A stretch of DNA of 64,000 nt from Chrysopilus asiliformis (lineage: Eukaryota; Arthropoda; Insecta; Diptera; Rhagionidae), in assembly GCA_964034945.1 (NCBI GenBank), contig OZ035961.1, positions 66,066,031 through 66,130,030 of the forward strand, in the 5' to 3' direction. The first letter of the stretch is position 1, and each line of letters starts with the position of its first letter. Of the stretch, positions 11,598-22,998 are shown in pieces. Below the pieces are notes generated by a model, which made no database searches, had not been told where the DNA came from, and saw only the letters and a list, made by a program, of their open reading frames with translations. Both the position numbers and the translations under genes were made by a program.

Positions 11598-14500
11598 ATG
11601 GAACTGGACTTGTCAACGCCGAGCAACGTATCTGTTGCCTCTATTACACTAAGGTAAACTAAATGTGGAATACAGATAAAAGCGTCACATTTATAACATC
11701 AGTTTATCTTACACCAAGCAGTATACACTTCTAGTTCAGCATCGCTAGATTGGCAGTGCGAAGTTAGCTCGCCCCGTGAAACGCAAAAAAACTTAAGTGA
11801 CATGCAATTTTTATACTCTATACTGTATATGAGGTAGAATGTGTTTAAATTAGGATTTTGCATAACTCATCCATACATAAAAAATTTAATCGGACCACTT
11901 TTTCCCCTCTCTCCCATACAATTGGAATACTTTTTTCCTATTTTCTCGAAAACTGCATAGTATCGAAAAATGTATGGTAATGGTTTTTCTTACATTTTGC
12001 ATAATTTTTTACGAAGGGCTGCGAAAAAGTATCTTTGTATGCAGTCATTGGCTACGTCTAGATGCGGACTGATTTGGTTTGAAACAGGTCTGGCATCTAT
12101 GTGTGACGTTCATTTTAACCTCAATTCTGATTTCACATATTGATTGAACATTTTATTAAAAGATTTATACTACAAATTTGCTCTGTATGACCATTTAAAT
12201 AAATTAGTTTTGCTCTGTATAATAATCTAAATAAATAAAAAAAACCGATACCACCACTAACTTCTTTTGAGGTTTTAAAAAGGTTTTGTTTTGGTCCAGA
12301 ATTATTTATAATTTATGCGCAAGTATTGTAAACCAAAAAAACAGATCGATTTTCATTATGTGCTGCAAAATTGGTCCGACCGAACCGGTTTGGTGCTGCA
12401 CATAAACGCGACCTTTTTTTTAAAAAAAATATCCAAAATAATACATTTCTATCTATAGCGAGCGGACAATCGGCTATTTAATTAAACGCTAGGTCTTATA
12501 ACAAGACAGAATTTATTCTTACGAATACTAACTATTACAAAAATGTGAAATGTGTATTTCGACGCGGCGAATCAACCTACTCGAACAAACGCGGAGAGGA
12601 GAATAATTGAGAGTTCCGTTTTCCTTTATTTAATCGGTGGTAGACCTGACCGGGTTTGCCAACGTTGACGCGTCGGTTCCCCACATATCCAATGCACATC
12701 ACTGCTTGCCATTCCTCCTTAACGTCCTAAACACATGACGTAGTGTTTAGGACGTTAAGGATGAATGTGTCCTCGTCATCGCCATCATCGCCCAACGCCG
12801 AGTGGAACACATGGCATGTAGGTAAGCGTTATAGCGGACGTCTTTTAAACTAAATTTTGTGAATCATAGGCCGTTTTTACACCTTTCCTCTTTGCCATCG
12901 GTTTTACGCGCGCCTTTCTTGCACAGTTCTTCCAAAGAATATTTATACAACTTATTTCAATGTGTGCGTGTTAGTTGATACGAATAGAACACATTCGCAA
13001 GTGAAAGAGAAGCATTAAGAAATGGACAGAAAGAACCGTGCTACCGCAGCAGCCTCGTATACATTGTGATTTTTTCTTTTAGATGTCGCTCTGCTGGTCA
13101 AACGCATAATGAGTAATCGTTTATTTCAAAATTTTCTCAACCTGCTTTCCCCTCTTGTTTTTGTGTGCGTGTCTTCAAAGTTGCGTCCAAGCCTTGAGTG
13201 GCACATTTTTCCAGTATTTTCCGATCATTTCTGGCGAGCTAAACGGAACAAACGTGTAACGTAAACGGAACAAGCGAGCTAAACGGAACAAGCGGCTATA
13301 AAATTCCAAAACGCTGGTAGAATACATTTAATTTCAGAAATTCATGTTGTATTTACAAATTTACCAAACTATTTTTTTTACCACCACTTGCTATTGCTAA
13401 ATTTCCATTTTGGATTTTCTCGTTTGAATGTTTCTCGCTCTGACACGGCGACGCAACATACAATCTAGGATTCTGACTAAAACCTCCCTTAGACTATGTT
13501 CAGATTGGTTGAAAAAGTCCGCCCAAATAGGACAGACCAAATTTTAAGTCAGTAGTTGTAAACAATCAAACTGTCGTGGAATATTTGGAAAACGGAACAT
13601 TTATAAAGAATCATAAGCAATATTTTGCTACCTATTGCACTGCGACGTGTTGCATCGAAGACGACTGAAACAATAATAACGCATTCAATGTGAAACGCAT
13701 TCAGTGCCAGCCAACCAATCAGAGCCCGAAAAGCGGAACTCTGAAAATGGAGATTTTAGTTTTGAGGAGGATTTTCCTATCAGCAGTCCCACTTCCTCAC
13801 CTTGCCTTAATGTTGACAGTTTCTGCCCTAATTAGGCGGACTGTGTGAGCAGGCTCTTAGACCATGTTTACACACAGATTGGGCATGAACATGGGACTGA
13901 ACGAAAATGTCGAAATGATGATAAAGGGAAGAACGGGGACAAGATTGGGGTACTGAACCAGAAAACAAAGATTTTCCATTTTCAGCGTTCCGTGCATGTG
14001 GTTCTGATTGGTTGGTATTTTTCAGTGCGTATTTTTCTCGTTCCATTGTCATTTGCGTTCCAGTGGTGAAAGAATTCGGATCTCGCAAGCAAAAATGTCT
14101 ACATGGAATAAACTCTAACATAAAGCATGCTTGCTGCTGCCAGAAACTTTTTATTATCCATTTCAAAAATTTTTTAGTTTATTCTGACGAATATTAATTG
14201 AAAATAATTTTCCTTTAACTATTCAATGAAAAAATTCAATTACGTTTCGTTTCCAATTGTTTCCTGGCAAACTGAGAGTAGCGTTCAGTTCCAATCTGTG
14301 TGTAAACACGAGCAACATTTTTGATTCAGTCCCATGTTCATGCCCAATCTGTGTGTAAACAGGCTCTTAGGACTTATGTGTTCAATATTTTTCCTTCAAT
14401 ATATTGAAGGGTTTTCAAAATCGTATGATTCGCTTCCATATAGTCCTTAAGCGGCCCCTAGACGTTCAATCTTGCAGTCAATCATCGCATGCTGTGACAG

Positions 14501-17500
14501 CATTTTGAACGTCTATGCTGATGCTGTCATGCAAAATTCCATGATTGACAGCATGCTGGCCAATATCAAAATCATTTTGATATTTTTCAAGGGAGCTTTT
14601 TGAATCACAGCATGCTTGAACATGTATGGCGATGCTGTCAATCAATTCGTCATTTCAGTGTAATTTTTTGTAGCGAAAAGGTGTCGCATATAAAAGATAA
14701 AGTTTTTTGGGAATCCTTTTTCGAGTTATAACGACAAAGAAGTGAGTTGTGAATGACGAAAAGTGAAAAATATAAGGACAAAGATTTTTTAAATTTATAT
14801 TAAGTGTTGTTTTATATAATTTTTTTTTTGAATTTATATTAAGTGTTGTGTGCTGTCGGTTTGGCTGTTTCGAAATAAGTGATGCTTGCGTGCATGATTG
14901 AGCGTCTAGTGTAAATAAGCTTTTTGCTGTGACAGCATGATTGACTGAAAGATTGAACGTGTAGGGGCCGCTTTACACAATCAATCGGCTCTATTCCAGA
15001 ATCCGTCGTAGCTACGATTTTCGGAGAATTCGTAAAAATGGTTTTCCACGATCCGAAGGAATTAAATTAATTTCGAAAACATTACGAATCGGAATATCTG
15101 GTATCATAGAATCCGACGGAATCGATCTTTTGACAGCTAAACCTACGAAAAATTTTCGCTTCGTAGATCGAGTAGCAACTTCATTTTCTTATTATTTTAG
15201 CTCAATTTATGGCCTGAATTGTACAACAAAAAGCAATTTTAACATTTTTATTTGTTTATTTAGTATAAGTGTAACTTTCAACAAATTAAGAGGAATTATT
15301 TTAGAAAAAAGAGCAATGTGAGTATTCCTAAGTATTCGCTATTTGTTGTCGTTGTCGTTTTCGTTTCACTATTGAAGTCCTTCGCTTCGATAAATCTTCT
15401 TCCAGACACAAAATTGCAAACGCTGCAGAATCCATTATTAATAACAATTTTTAGTTTTAAGTCAAGAAAGTGACATTTTTCACGAAACTATTGCATGTCA
15501 GAAATCTAAGTGGAATACTGATTTCTTCGTATTCGTAACGTAGTTAGTTCTTCGTAATAAAGCTACGACGGATTCTGGAATCGGCCTGAATATATTGAAC
15601 ACAATGAAAATACTGGTCAATATATTGAACGTATAAGGTGCCTATAAAATTATGGCATTGATGATATCGACGGCGGCGTCTTTGTATCTGCTTTTTTATA
15701 TAAGGTACCTCAATGACGCACATTCGTTTCTGCTTTACTATCAGTATGGCCACGTGAAAGTGACATCTATATTCATAATTTCAAAGCTAGAGCTTTTCGG
15801 AATAAAAGTTTAGATAGCTGACTTTTTTTGACATTTTAGTTCACCTTTAAGGCGGTATTCTAGTGTAACTTGGTAATTTTTTTTCAAGAATGTGGACAAA
15901 CTATATCTTCTTCGTTATTATTTAACATTGAAACTAATAAAAAAAATTGTTTAAAGCAATAGATATAGAAAATGACGCAGCAGAGCTTCAGACGAAACTA
16001 CAGTTAAGTGAAAATATGGAAAACTTTAAGAACTCTGGTCATTTAAGAATTAAATTTTATTGTGTTCGGAAATAAGTAGTCGGATAAAAATGAGTCGGTT
16101 GGACGTCTTCAGGCCACTTTGGTCGTCTCAAAATGTACCAGATGCGATATAAAATGCAGTACTTTTTACTGTGTTGTGCTTTATTTTGTCGGTGACTTTT
16201 TTGTTTTGCTATTTGGTTGGATTCTCGAATAGCGACGCGAGGATAAGAAATCGAATCAGTTTTTGATATCTTTGAGTAATGAAGTATTTGTTTCTAGTGA
16301 GTTTGTAAAATATATTTTTACACTTAATTAAAATTCATTTAGAAGATATTTCTGGTATGTTCTACACATTTGTTTTGTCAGCTCCAAGAATAACAATCCA
16401 CTTATTAAATGGCAATGTACAAAAGAGGTACGTGATCGGATTTTGCGTTCTTATAGATAAAATTATACAATCATACTGTCCTTCACAAGATGTTTATATT
16501 TCTTAAAATAACCATTGCAATTATCGAAAACTACATCAGCTGATCGAATGTTAATATAGCCCGGCTCTTCCTAGTGCGGTTCCCTTTCACTAAATTTATA
16601 CACATGCGCGTTTCGTAAATCCCACTTATTACCATTATATTTTGTTAGCACTTGAAACTGATATAATTTGATGTGTAATGTACTGAAGTTATGAAAATTG
16701 TGGTTATGGGAAACAATTAGGCCTGAAACAGAGCCGACAGCAGCACTAAGATGTGAAACACATCTCGTGACCTCGGAGCAGGGGTGGCTTCATGTAGAGA
16801 GCGTATAATCTACCTAGAGGGTGGACAATGGCCGCCGAGCTGAGAAATGCACGCGAATAAGTTTGCAAATTTGATTCATTGTTACAAATAATTACCAAAA
16901 TAACTCCAATTAGAACAGCTTTTTTCCAAATTAGAGCATCCCGTGAACAATTTTTGAATTTATTAAAATAACTACGACTTTCCAAATTTTTTTGATACCC
17001 CAGAAATGATTTTTTTACTTATTTTAGCCGATTTCAATTGTTTTGGCAATTATTTGTAACATTGAATCAAATTTTTAAACTTTTTCGCGTTCGGTGGCAA
17101 TTATAGGCTCTCTAAACATAGAGAGTGAACAAAAACAATTTTATTTAACATATGCCTTGATATTTTAATAAATTTGGATACTCACACACTTACAATTTTC
17201 TGGGAAATATAAGTTGGCTTTCCATTACCATGACTTTTCCCCATGAATCAAATACAACAGATTGCGCAAAGACAAGTTTCATTTTGGTAAACTTCTGCGC
17301 ATGACGTCACAAGATATTATTTTCGAAGCAATCAGGTACAAAATGTAGGCTACAAATTCTCGCAGTTTAGGCTACAAATTCTCGCATTAAATGTATCCTT
17401 TCTTTTACAGAAGTTCGTTTATTTCCTCAATAAAAGTTTGTCCTTGGGAAATGTTTGGGAGCTCGTCTTTTCACTGCCTTTCTTTTCGTTGTTGCACACG

Positions 17501-20500
17501 GCACAAACACCCATTTCAATGTCTTAAATATTAAACACTTAGTTCTTGAGGTTAGTTTTGATATAACAGCACTTTTAACTACTTTTCAAACACTTAAAAC
17601 TGAAATAAAACCACAAATTCTAACTTTTCCATATATGTACCTATTAAACATCTACGCGCAGCTGACGTCACAATCTCTTGACAGCAAAAATCCAACATGG
17701 CGGACCTGCGCAATGCGCAATCTGTTTGTATTTGATTCATGAATCTTTAGATAATTGTGATATTAAAGTAAAAAAAACTTTTTTTCACATCGAGGATGTA
17801 TTTTCGTATACGTAAATTGAATAAAGAACTCTGTGAACATTTAACTACAAGAAAAAGGAAAAATTAAAAAATTCTAACCTAGAAATTTTAGCTATGTTTC
17901 ATTTATTTTCACAAAGTGTAGTTAAAATTCACAGGCATATTGTTGTTGTTTGACTATTTTTTTTACTATTTATAAAAATAAATAATATTTATTTTGCAGC
18001 AAACAGAATAAATTCCAGTTTTTAGGCGAAAACAGAACAAATCTCATATCAATGACATTTCAGTACGCTCTTGTGACGTCATGCGCAGAAGTTTACCAAA
18101 ATGAAACTCGTCTTTGCGCAATCTGTTGTATTTGATTCATGGGTGCATTCGTCTTGAGTCAGACTAAGCAAATTTCAGGCGCTAAAAATAAGCGAACAGG
18201 TTGAATGCAATTACTGAAAAAAGCTCTTAGCTGACATGTATAACTTACTTTGAAAATGTTAAAGAAAGTATCCGCGACTGATAATCACATTGTTTTGGAT
18301 AAATGGTTCATATTTGGAGAAAATATGCTTTTTAAAGGGATGATTTTTCAATTGGCATTAAAAAAGTTAAATTTTGATCGTTTTATAAAAACCGAGCGAC
18401 CAACAAAAGCGTCTTATCGCTTGATTTTTTAATATTATTAAATTGTTGGTTTTTAATAAAAAACTAAAGATAAATTAAACATTTTTTGACTTGTTTTATT
18501 TTAAGAAATCCTTGGTTAGCATGTCTTGAAAATAAGAACACCTTTATACTTTCACAGTTGGTAGTCCCTGATCAGCTCCATACCCGGGACAGTATGAATA
18601 TCTACTTTTGCGTGACTAGTTTGGTGAATCAAAATATCCAAAGAATGCGAAGTTTTCAATCAAATATTTCTTGAAAACAAGAAATTATAACACTTATATT
18701 TCCACAATTTCTAGAGTTAACTTATCTATAAAGATATCTGACGTCAGCTGCTGGCGCTTGCTGTTGAATGGTTCTAGGGGTTTTTTGTGCTAAAAGGTTG
18801 GCATCATTACTAATTCAAAATTACCAAGAATTCTATGACTTATGTGGTACACAAAGAGCTTTGTATCCCGATTTGATAATTTTTCTAGCATTTCATGTGG
18901 ACTTTCCCGATTTTTTTTTAAACAATTGAACTTCGGTAACTCGTACCTAAGAGCCTGTTTAGATTGGTTGAAATCATGAATCAAATACAAACCATTCATG
19001 GCCAGGCGCCTGGATCAACTTAATCTAAACACCGTCTAAGAAAGACGGAAAAACCGAATTACGAAATTTGCGGCTGTTGAACCACCACTATATACCAGTA
19101 TTTCACAAGAATATTCAAAGCCTATAGCTTTTAGTTTTCAAACATTAATACTTTTCGAAGTTTTTTTTAAAAGAAAAAAAATCCTTGAAAATCGTAAATC
19201 CGATTTTGACGAAATTTTAAAATGTTATAAAGATAATTACTGTCCATCATATGTATTTTTATTATGGTCCTCCGACTTCTAATAAAAAAATCAAATTTTT
19301 ATTTTTTTTACCCAGTTACAAATTATAGTCAACTTCGTAATTTTGATTAGTGGATTAGGACACTTTTGTTCTTTTTTTTCTAACTTGAAGAAAAAGTTTG
19401 TGAGAAATTTGAGAAAACAAATTTTCTTTTTGTCCAAAAATATTACTTTTAGTTTTTTATTCAAAATTTAACTTTATCAACATTTATACTTTCTTAAACT
19501 TTCTGGTCATATAAAAATGCTTCGGTTTCGGCTACGGCAGAAACTAACTTCTAGACCAGTGATTCTTAACCTTTTTAAAGTCAGGGAGCACTTCAGAAGA
19601 AAAATTCGCGGAGCACAAAAATCAAAGAGTCAAAAAACCAACAGACATAACTTTTATTAAAAATTAAACTGATTATTACATAACAGTTAAAAATAACATA
19701 AATTAAACAAATAAATAAAAAAATATTATATATTCGAATGAAATTTATTTGAGGCGAAAATCATTTAATGTGATACCTGTTGGTTTTTGCAGATTTCAGC
19801 GATATTAGGTCTAATATTTGATATAGCTACTCTCAATTCTTCGTCTAAATTAGTAAGTCTTGCGCGTTTCTTAGTTTTTATATTAGTTAATGTCGAGAAA
19901 CCGAGCTCACACAAATATTTCGCGGAGCACTTACAACAAGCTCGCGGAGCACCGGTTAAGAACCACTGTTCTAGACCGTATGTCGGTTTCGACCTATAAA
20001 AATCCGGTCGGATACTACTCATTTTTGGTAACCGAGGGGAGGAATATCTTTGGATTAGTTGCTGGTCGAAACAGAAGAGTTGTATAATGTCGTATTCTAA
20101 ACTTTTTTTCTTTTTATAATTTTTTCGATATGTCGCACTGTTTTCGGCCAAAATGATTACGATTTTAATTAAATAATGACATCCAATTCTATGCTATTTC
20201 TTTACAGGGAGGGTATTCTGCAACGAACTCTATTCACATTGGCCAATGTAACCCGTAAGAAGAGAGGATATGTCCAAAAGAAACTAGTCGGGTAATTAAC
20301 TCAAATTTTTCAAAATGTTGAAAGTTTTAATTATTTTTTTTAGCTATACAATGGAGCAAATGTTTGTTGGTGTCGCTGATGTCTCAAACTACTATAAATT
20401 TGTTCCATATGTAAAAAAATCAGTGATCCATAGTGTAAAGGGGAAAAACAATTTTAAAGCTGATTTAGTTGTGGGATATCCATTACTTCAGGAATGTTAC

Positions 20501-20803
20501 ACCTCTGAAGTTACTTTATTACCGCCCACACTTGTCCGTTCGGTATGCAGCGAAGGGAGAATTTTTCGCAACTTACTAAATGAATGGAAGTTTAGCGCAG
20601 GGTTAAAAGACGTTCCGCAATCCTGTGTTATTGACTTTAAAGTTAGTTTCGAATTCCGGTCAGCTTTCCACGCAAACCTAGCAAATTTATTTTTTGAGCT
20701 GATTTGTGAGCAAATGGAGAACGCGTTTTTGAAAGAGGCTGCGTACAGATTCGGCCAACCGTCAATACGAAGTCACATACTTTCTTCTAATAGAATTTCT
20801 TAA
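11598..20803 (+). CDS. COQ10: COQ10 homologue, coenzyme Q-binding START-domain protein, three exons
   Basis: COQ10 is a mitochondrial inner-membrane START/polyketide-cyclase-like lipid-binding protein that chaperones coenzyme Q for respiration. Exons: 11598-11653, 20208-20291 and 20344-20803. The splice sites GT..AG keep the frame (AG|G, then GG|C) and give 199 residues. Exon 3 holds nearly the whole START domain: GYTMEQMFVGVADVSNYYKF, VPYVKKS, VGYPLLQECYTSEV, VCSEGRIF, WKFSAG and FEFRSAFHANLA, all matching the family. The ATG context (CCATGG) is good. Oddities: the 18-residue leader from exon 1 is not a clear mitochondrial targeting peptide, and intron 1 is 8554 bases while intron 2 is 52. 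A different first exon inside intron 1 remains possible; exons 2 and 3 are secure. Confidence 0.88.
11654..13859. other. COQ10 intron 1, proximal part
   Basis: Non-coding. 11815-12040 is a partial dispersed repeat (AATCGGACCAC, TATTTTCTCGAAAAC). A perfect 18-base-pair hairpin lies at 12717-12760. 13230-13303 has direct repeats of GAGCTAAACGGAACAA. No exon recognised. Confidence 0.5.
12717..12760. repeat. Perfect 18-bp hairpin with 8-base loop
   Basis: CCTTAACGTCCTAAACAC at 12717-12734 is the exact reverse complement of 12743-12760; the loop is ATGACGTA. It may be a tiny MITE or cruciform; no function is shown. Confidence 0.7.
13860..14366. mobile_element. MITE with 40-base TIRs and TTA TSD (in COQ10 intron 1)
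   Basis: Left end GACCATGTTTACACACAG and following bases to about 13901 are mirrored at 14326-14366. TTA flanks both ends (13857-13859, 14367-14369). Length 507 bases, no protein. Overlapping open frames at 13828-14197 are products of the inverted repeat. Confidence 0.72.
14450..14972. mobile_element. MITE with about 60-base TIRs and TTA TSD (in COQ10 intron 1)
   Basis: AGCGGCCCCTAGACGTTCAA and on through CAGTCAATCAT to the CTGTGACAGCA motif is mirrored at the right end. TTA is duplicated at 14447-14449 and 14973-14975. Length 523 bases. CATGCTGTCA-type motifs recur inside. No protein is encoded. Confidence 0.72.
14987..15586. mobile_element. Inverted-repeat element, ends ATTCCAGAATCCGTCGTAGCT
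   Basis: The left end at 14993-15014 is mirrored by AGCTACGACGGATTCTGGAAT at 15561-15581. TACGA/TCGTA motifs recur within. The target duplication is not clear. It lies 14 bases beyond the preceding MITE. The open frame 15130-15321 inside has no domain. Confidence 0.6.
15587..16851. other. COQ10 intron 1, no exon seen
   Basis: AT-rich. ATATTGAAC-type motifs at 15589-15633 echo TTCAATATATTGAA at about 14394, suggesting that an older repeat was split by the two MITEs between them. Nothing coding recognised. Confidence 0.4.
16852..17130. repeat. Imperfect fold-back repeat in COQ10 intron 1
   Basis: 16852-16903 (AATTTGATTCATTGTTACAA core) is mirrored imperfectly by 17038-17088 (TTGTAACATTGAATCAAATT core). 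TAGAGAG motifs lie just outside; related TAGAGAG phrases occur at about 61280-61360. Probably an old MITE whose ends are eroded. Confidence 0.5.
17240..18143. mobile_element. Fold-back element with 74-base, nearly perfect TIRs
   Basis: 17240-17313 (starting CCCATGAATCAAATACAACA) is mirrored at 18070-18143 with one mismatch seen (CAAG/CGAG). The arms end in the CRE-like palindrome TGACGTCA. A third copy of part of the arm, GCGCAATCTGTTTGTATTTG, lies inside at about 17714-17733, together with another TGACGTCA (about 17664). A target duplication is not evident. No credible protein; the open frame 17455-17742 has no domain. Confidence 0.7.
18144..18950. other. COQ10 intron 1, no exon seen
   Basis: AT-rich. 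Short open frames (18250-18432, 18486-18674, 18790-18999 minus) show no domain. Confidence 0.4.
18951..19036. mobile_element. 86-base MITE with TAA TSD
   Basis: GAGCCTGTTTAGATTGGTTGA at the left is mirrored imperfectly by TCAACTTAATCTAAACACCGTC at the right. TAA occurs at 18948-18950 and 19037-19039. The ends resemble those of the 13860-14366 element (GAGCCTGTTTAC). Confidence 0.55.
19557..19968 (-). mobile_element. Internally deleted hAT (Charlie/ZBED5-like) element
   Basis: Ends CAGTGATTCTTAACC and, mirrored, CAGTGGTTCTTAACC, the classical hAT-Charlie ends, with a perfect 8-base target duplication TTCTAGAC (19549-19556 and 19969-19976). On the minus strand it encodes the last part of a hAT transposase (STLTNIKTKKRARL, then LRVAISNIRPNI and a C-terminal QVSH stop at about 19765), like ZBED5/FAM200-type proteins. 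Most of the coding region is deleted, so it is non-autonomous. Confidence 0.85.
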
Positions 20804-22605
20804 TGTATATTTTATCTAGATCAGATTTACTTTTTTATTGTTTATGTACATATGTTATAAAATATTTCTTTAATGTTGTCTACCAAATTTCATTTTGATA
20901 TGATTGTAATACATATATTTAAGCTCAAGTTGGGCAGTCATGTTCACATAAAAAAAAATACAAAGTAGTTAGTTTTTACTTGCTAAATCTAGTATTCACA
21001 TTTGGTTTGAAAAATTCGAAAAAAATCAGTGCAAAACGTAAATGCTATACTTTTACACTTGAAAGTTAAAGTTCAAAGCTCCTGCAGCAGCATCCAGCTG
21101 CCATTTGTGCCAAACACATTATTTTACCAATCGCATTTTTTATTACATAAAAATGAAAGCCTGCAAACTCGTGTTTTATGTTAATGTCATCTGATAGTAT
21201 TTATTTGATTGTGCCGCGCAGTGAAGTATAATATTAAGATGGAAGTGCAATTTTAATATTAAAAAATAATTACGTTTATTGTGTTTAAGAGCAGCTCATT
21301 AAAACAGCAGAATGCCTCAAAAACGCGAATGTTCTTATCTAAATTGTGGAGAACGAGAATCGAAAAAAAGCCGAGTGTCGGCTTTTAAATGAGTAATTTT
21401 ATTTAAAGTAAGCTTTTTAATTAAAACGAAATACTTGACGCCTTGAGAAGTCAGTACTGTATGGTGGTGCGTTGTATTGAAAATGTTTTGAAGCAAAAAA
21501 TTTTTAGAATTTAATTTTACAAAACTTTTCCGTGAATGCGATTTCATTTGGAAAAACTAACAAAAAAGATCCACTTAGATTACATCCACGGTATACCGTG
21601 GATTACATCAAAGTTCAGTTTGAAGTTCTCTTATTGCTCCCTTGCAATTATAACTACTTCCTGTAAAAGTTTTTTCAAATAAAAAATGATTTTGATGAAA
21701 AGAAATAAGCGTTTTCTGACTTTATGAATTGTCTACATTATCGTCACGTAGACAATTTACTATTCTCTACACTCGTAGACAGTGTAATCTACACTACGTA
21801 AAACACAAATAATCACAAATATTCAAAATCCACTGAAAAATTTAGGTATGATTGCAGAACACAAACGTTACAGATATGAGTGTGCCATAAAGTAAAAGTA
21901 TTTTAAACGAAATTAAAAACTTTATTGAAGTAATCTAATTCACTGATCTTGATTGAAGTAACCTAATTCACTGATCGGTTGTCAAACTTGCGATTGACAG
22001 ATATTTATGTTCAAATTCATCTGTTTTGACGAAAAATAGATACTTTTACTTTCAAATCTGCACTCATCCTTCCAAAAATGTTCTGGGGTCAACATGACCC
22101 CAAGCTACAGGGAACGTAAGTTTTTTTTAGTTTTTTAAGGTAATAAACTTACATTGGTTAAATAGTTTTGAACGAAAGAATTTCAGTATTGGCAACACTA
22201 TAATAGGTGTCAAACCAAATTTGTGGTCGGTTATATTTTTCTATCTAGGAGTCTCTCTCGAATCGCTAAGTTGAGCGGTCAAGACTGGTTCCGGTTGGAG
22301 GAATCGCCATTTTTAGTGTTTTTAGAGTGCAGACTTGTGTGTTCCAGGGGGGCTCGGATGTCGGTCGTGATACCGACTGTAAAAGCCAGATTAAACCTGT
22401 CGCCATTTTCATGGCGCACATTGTTTCCATTTAGAAAAGGTGAAATAACACAAATTAACGTCAGCTGGTTGGATTATATGGCCATATAGTTTAACTGGGC
22501 CAACCTAATCCAAACACTAAAAAAAAAATTTCTATCGAACATTGCATGTTTTTGGCGAAAATGAATGCGAACAGTAAGTATCAGACAGTCACTTTTTTAA
22601 ACAAC
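20804..22605. other. COQ10 3' flank and intergenic sequence
   Basis: Starts with the COQ10 3' UTR; no canonical AATAAA was seen close to the stop. A short THAP-like frame lies at 21312-21392. Direct repeats of TTGAAGTAAYCTAATTCACTGATC occur at about 21925-21978. 22223-22489 is an open frame without a domain. Confidence 0.45.
21312..21392 (+). pseudogene. THAP-domain start, relic
   Basis: ATG followed by PQKRECSYLNCGERES and SRVSAFK, then TGA: 26 residues. The start matches the N-terminus of THAP zinc fingers (Met-Pro, a Cys-x4-Cys pair, then a Ser/Ala-Phe motif), a DNA-binding domain found in insect proteins and P-element transposases. The stop directly after the motif and the lack of a continuation suggest a relic or an isolated exon. 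Confidence 0.4.
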
Positions 22606-22998
22606 ATTTTTTTATCTTTCCATAAAAAGATGAAAACAGAAAATAGCTAATTTCACTCCGCAAAAGGTGATAGAAAATAAAAAAGAAACCAACTACAAGC
22701 TCAACAAAAAAAAAAAGAAAATTTGGGAGGAAATGGAAAATGAATTTAATTACACATGTTAACTCAGTTAAAAAATCTTTTGAGCACATTAAGCACGACG
22801 CAAAAAAAGAAAAATCAGTTGATCGTATAAGTGACAAAGAAATGCAGGATTCGACATTTTTTATGCCCCCAGGCTCAGTTTTGAACCAGTTGGGGTTTCA
22901 CATTCGTTGTACTTGCCTTGGAAAGGTAATTTTCTCTAGCTTCATGGACATTAGCTCTTTTTTTGGCGGCGAACTGCAGGGGGATGGTCAGTTGCCAT

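Noticed and set aside
11265..11657. 130-codon open frame overlapping COQ10 exon 1
   Set aside because: No domain, it is in another frame from the COQ10 start, and it runs through the inferred acceptor at 11569.
16746..16985. 79-codon minus-strand frame
   Set aside because: No domain and it overlaps one arm of an inverted repeat.
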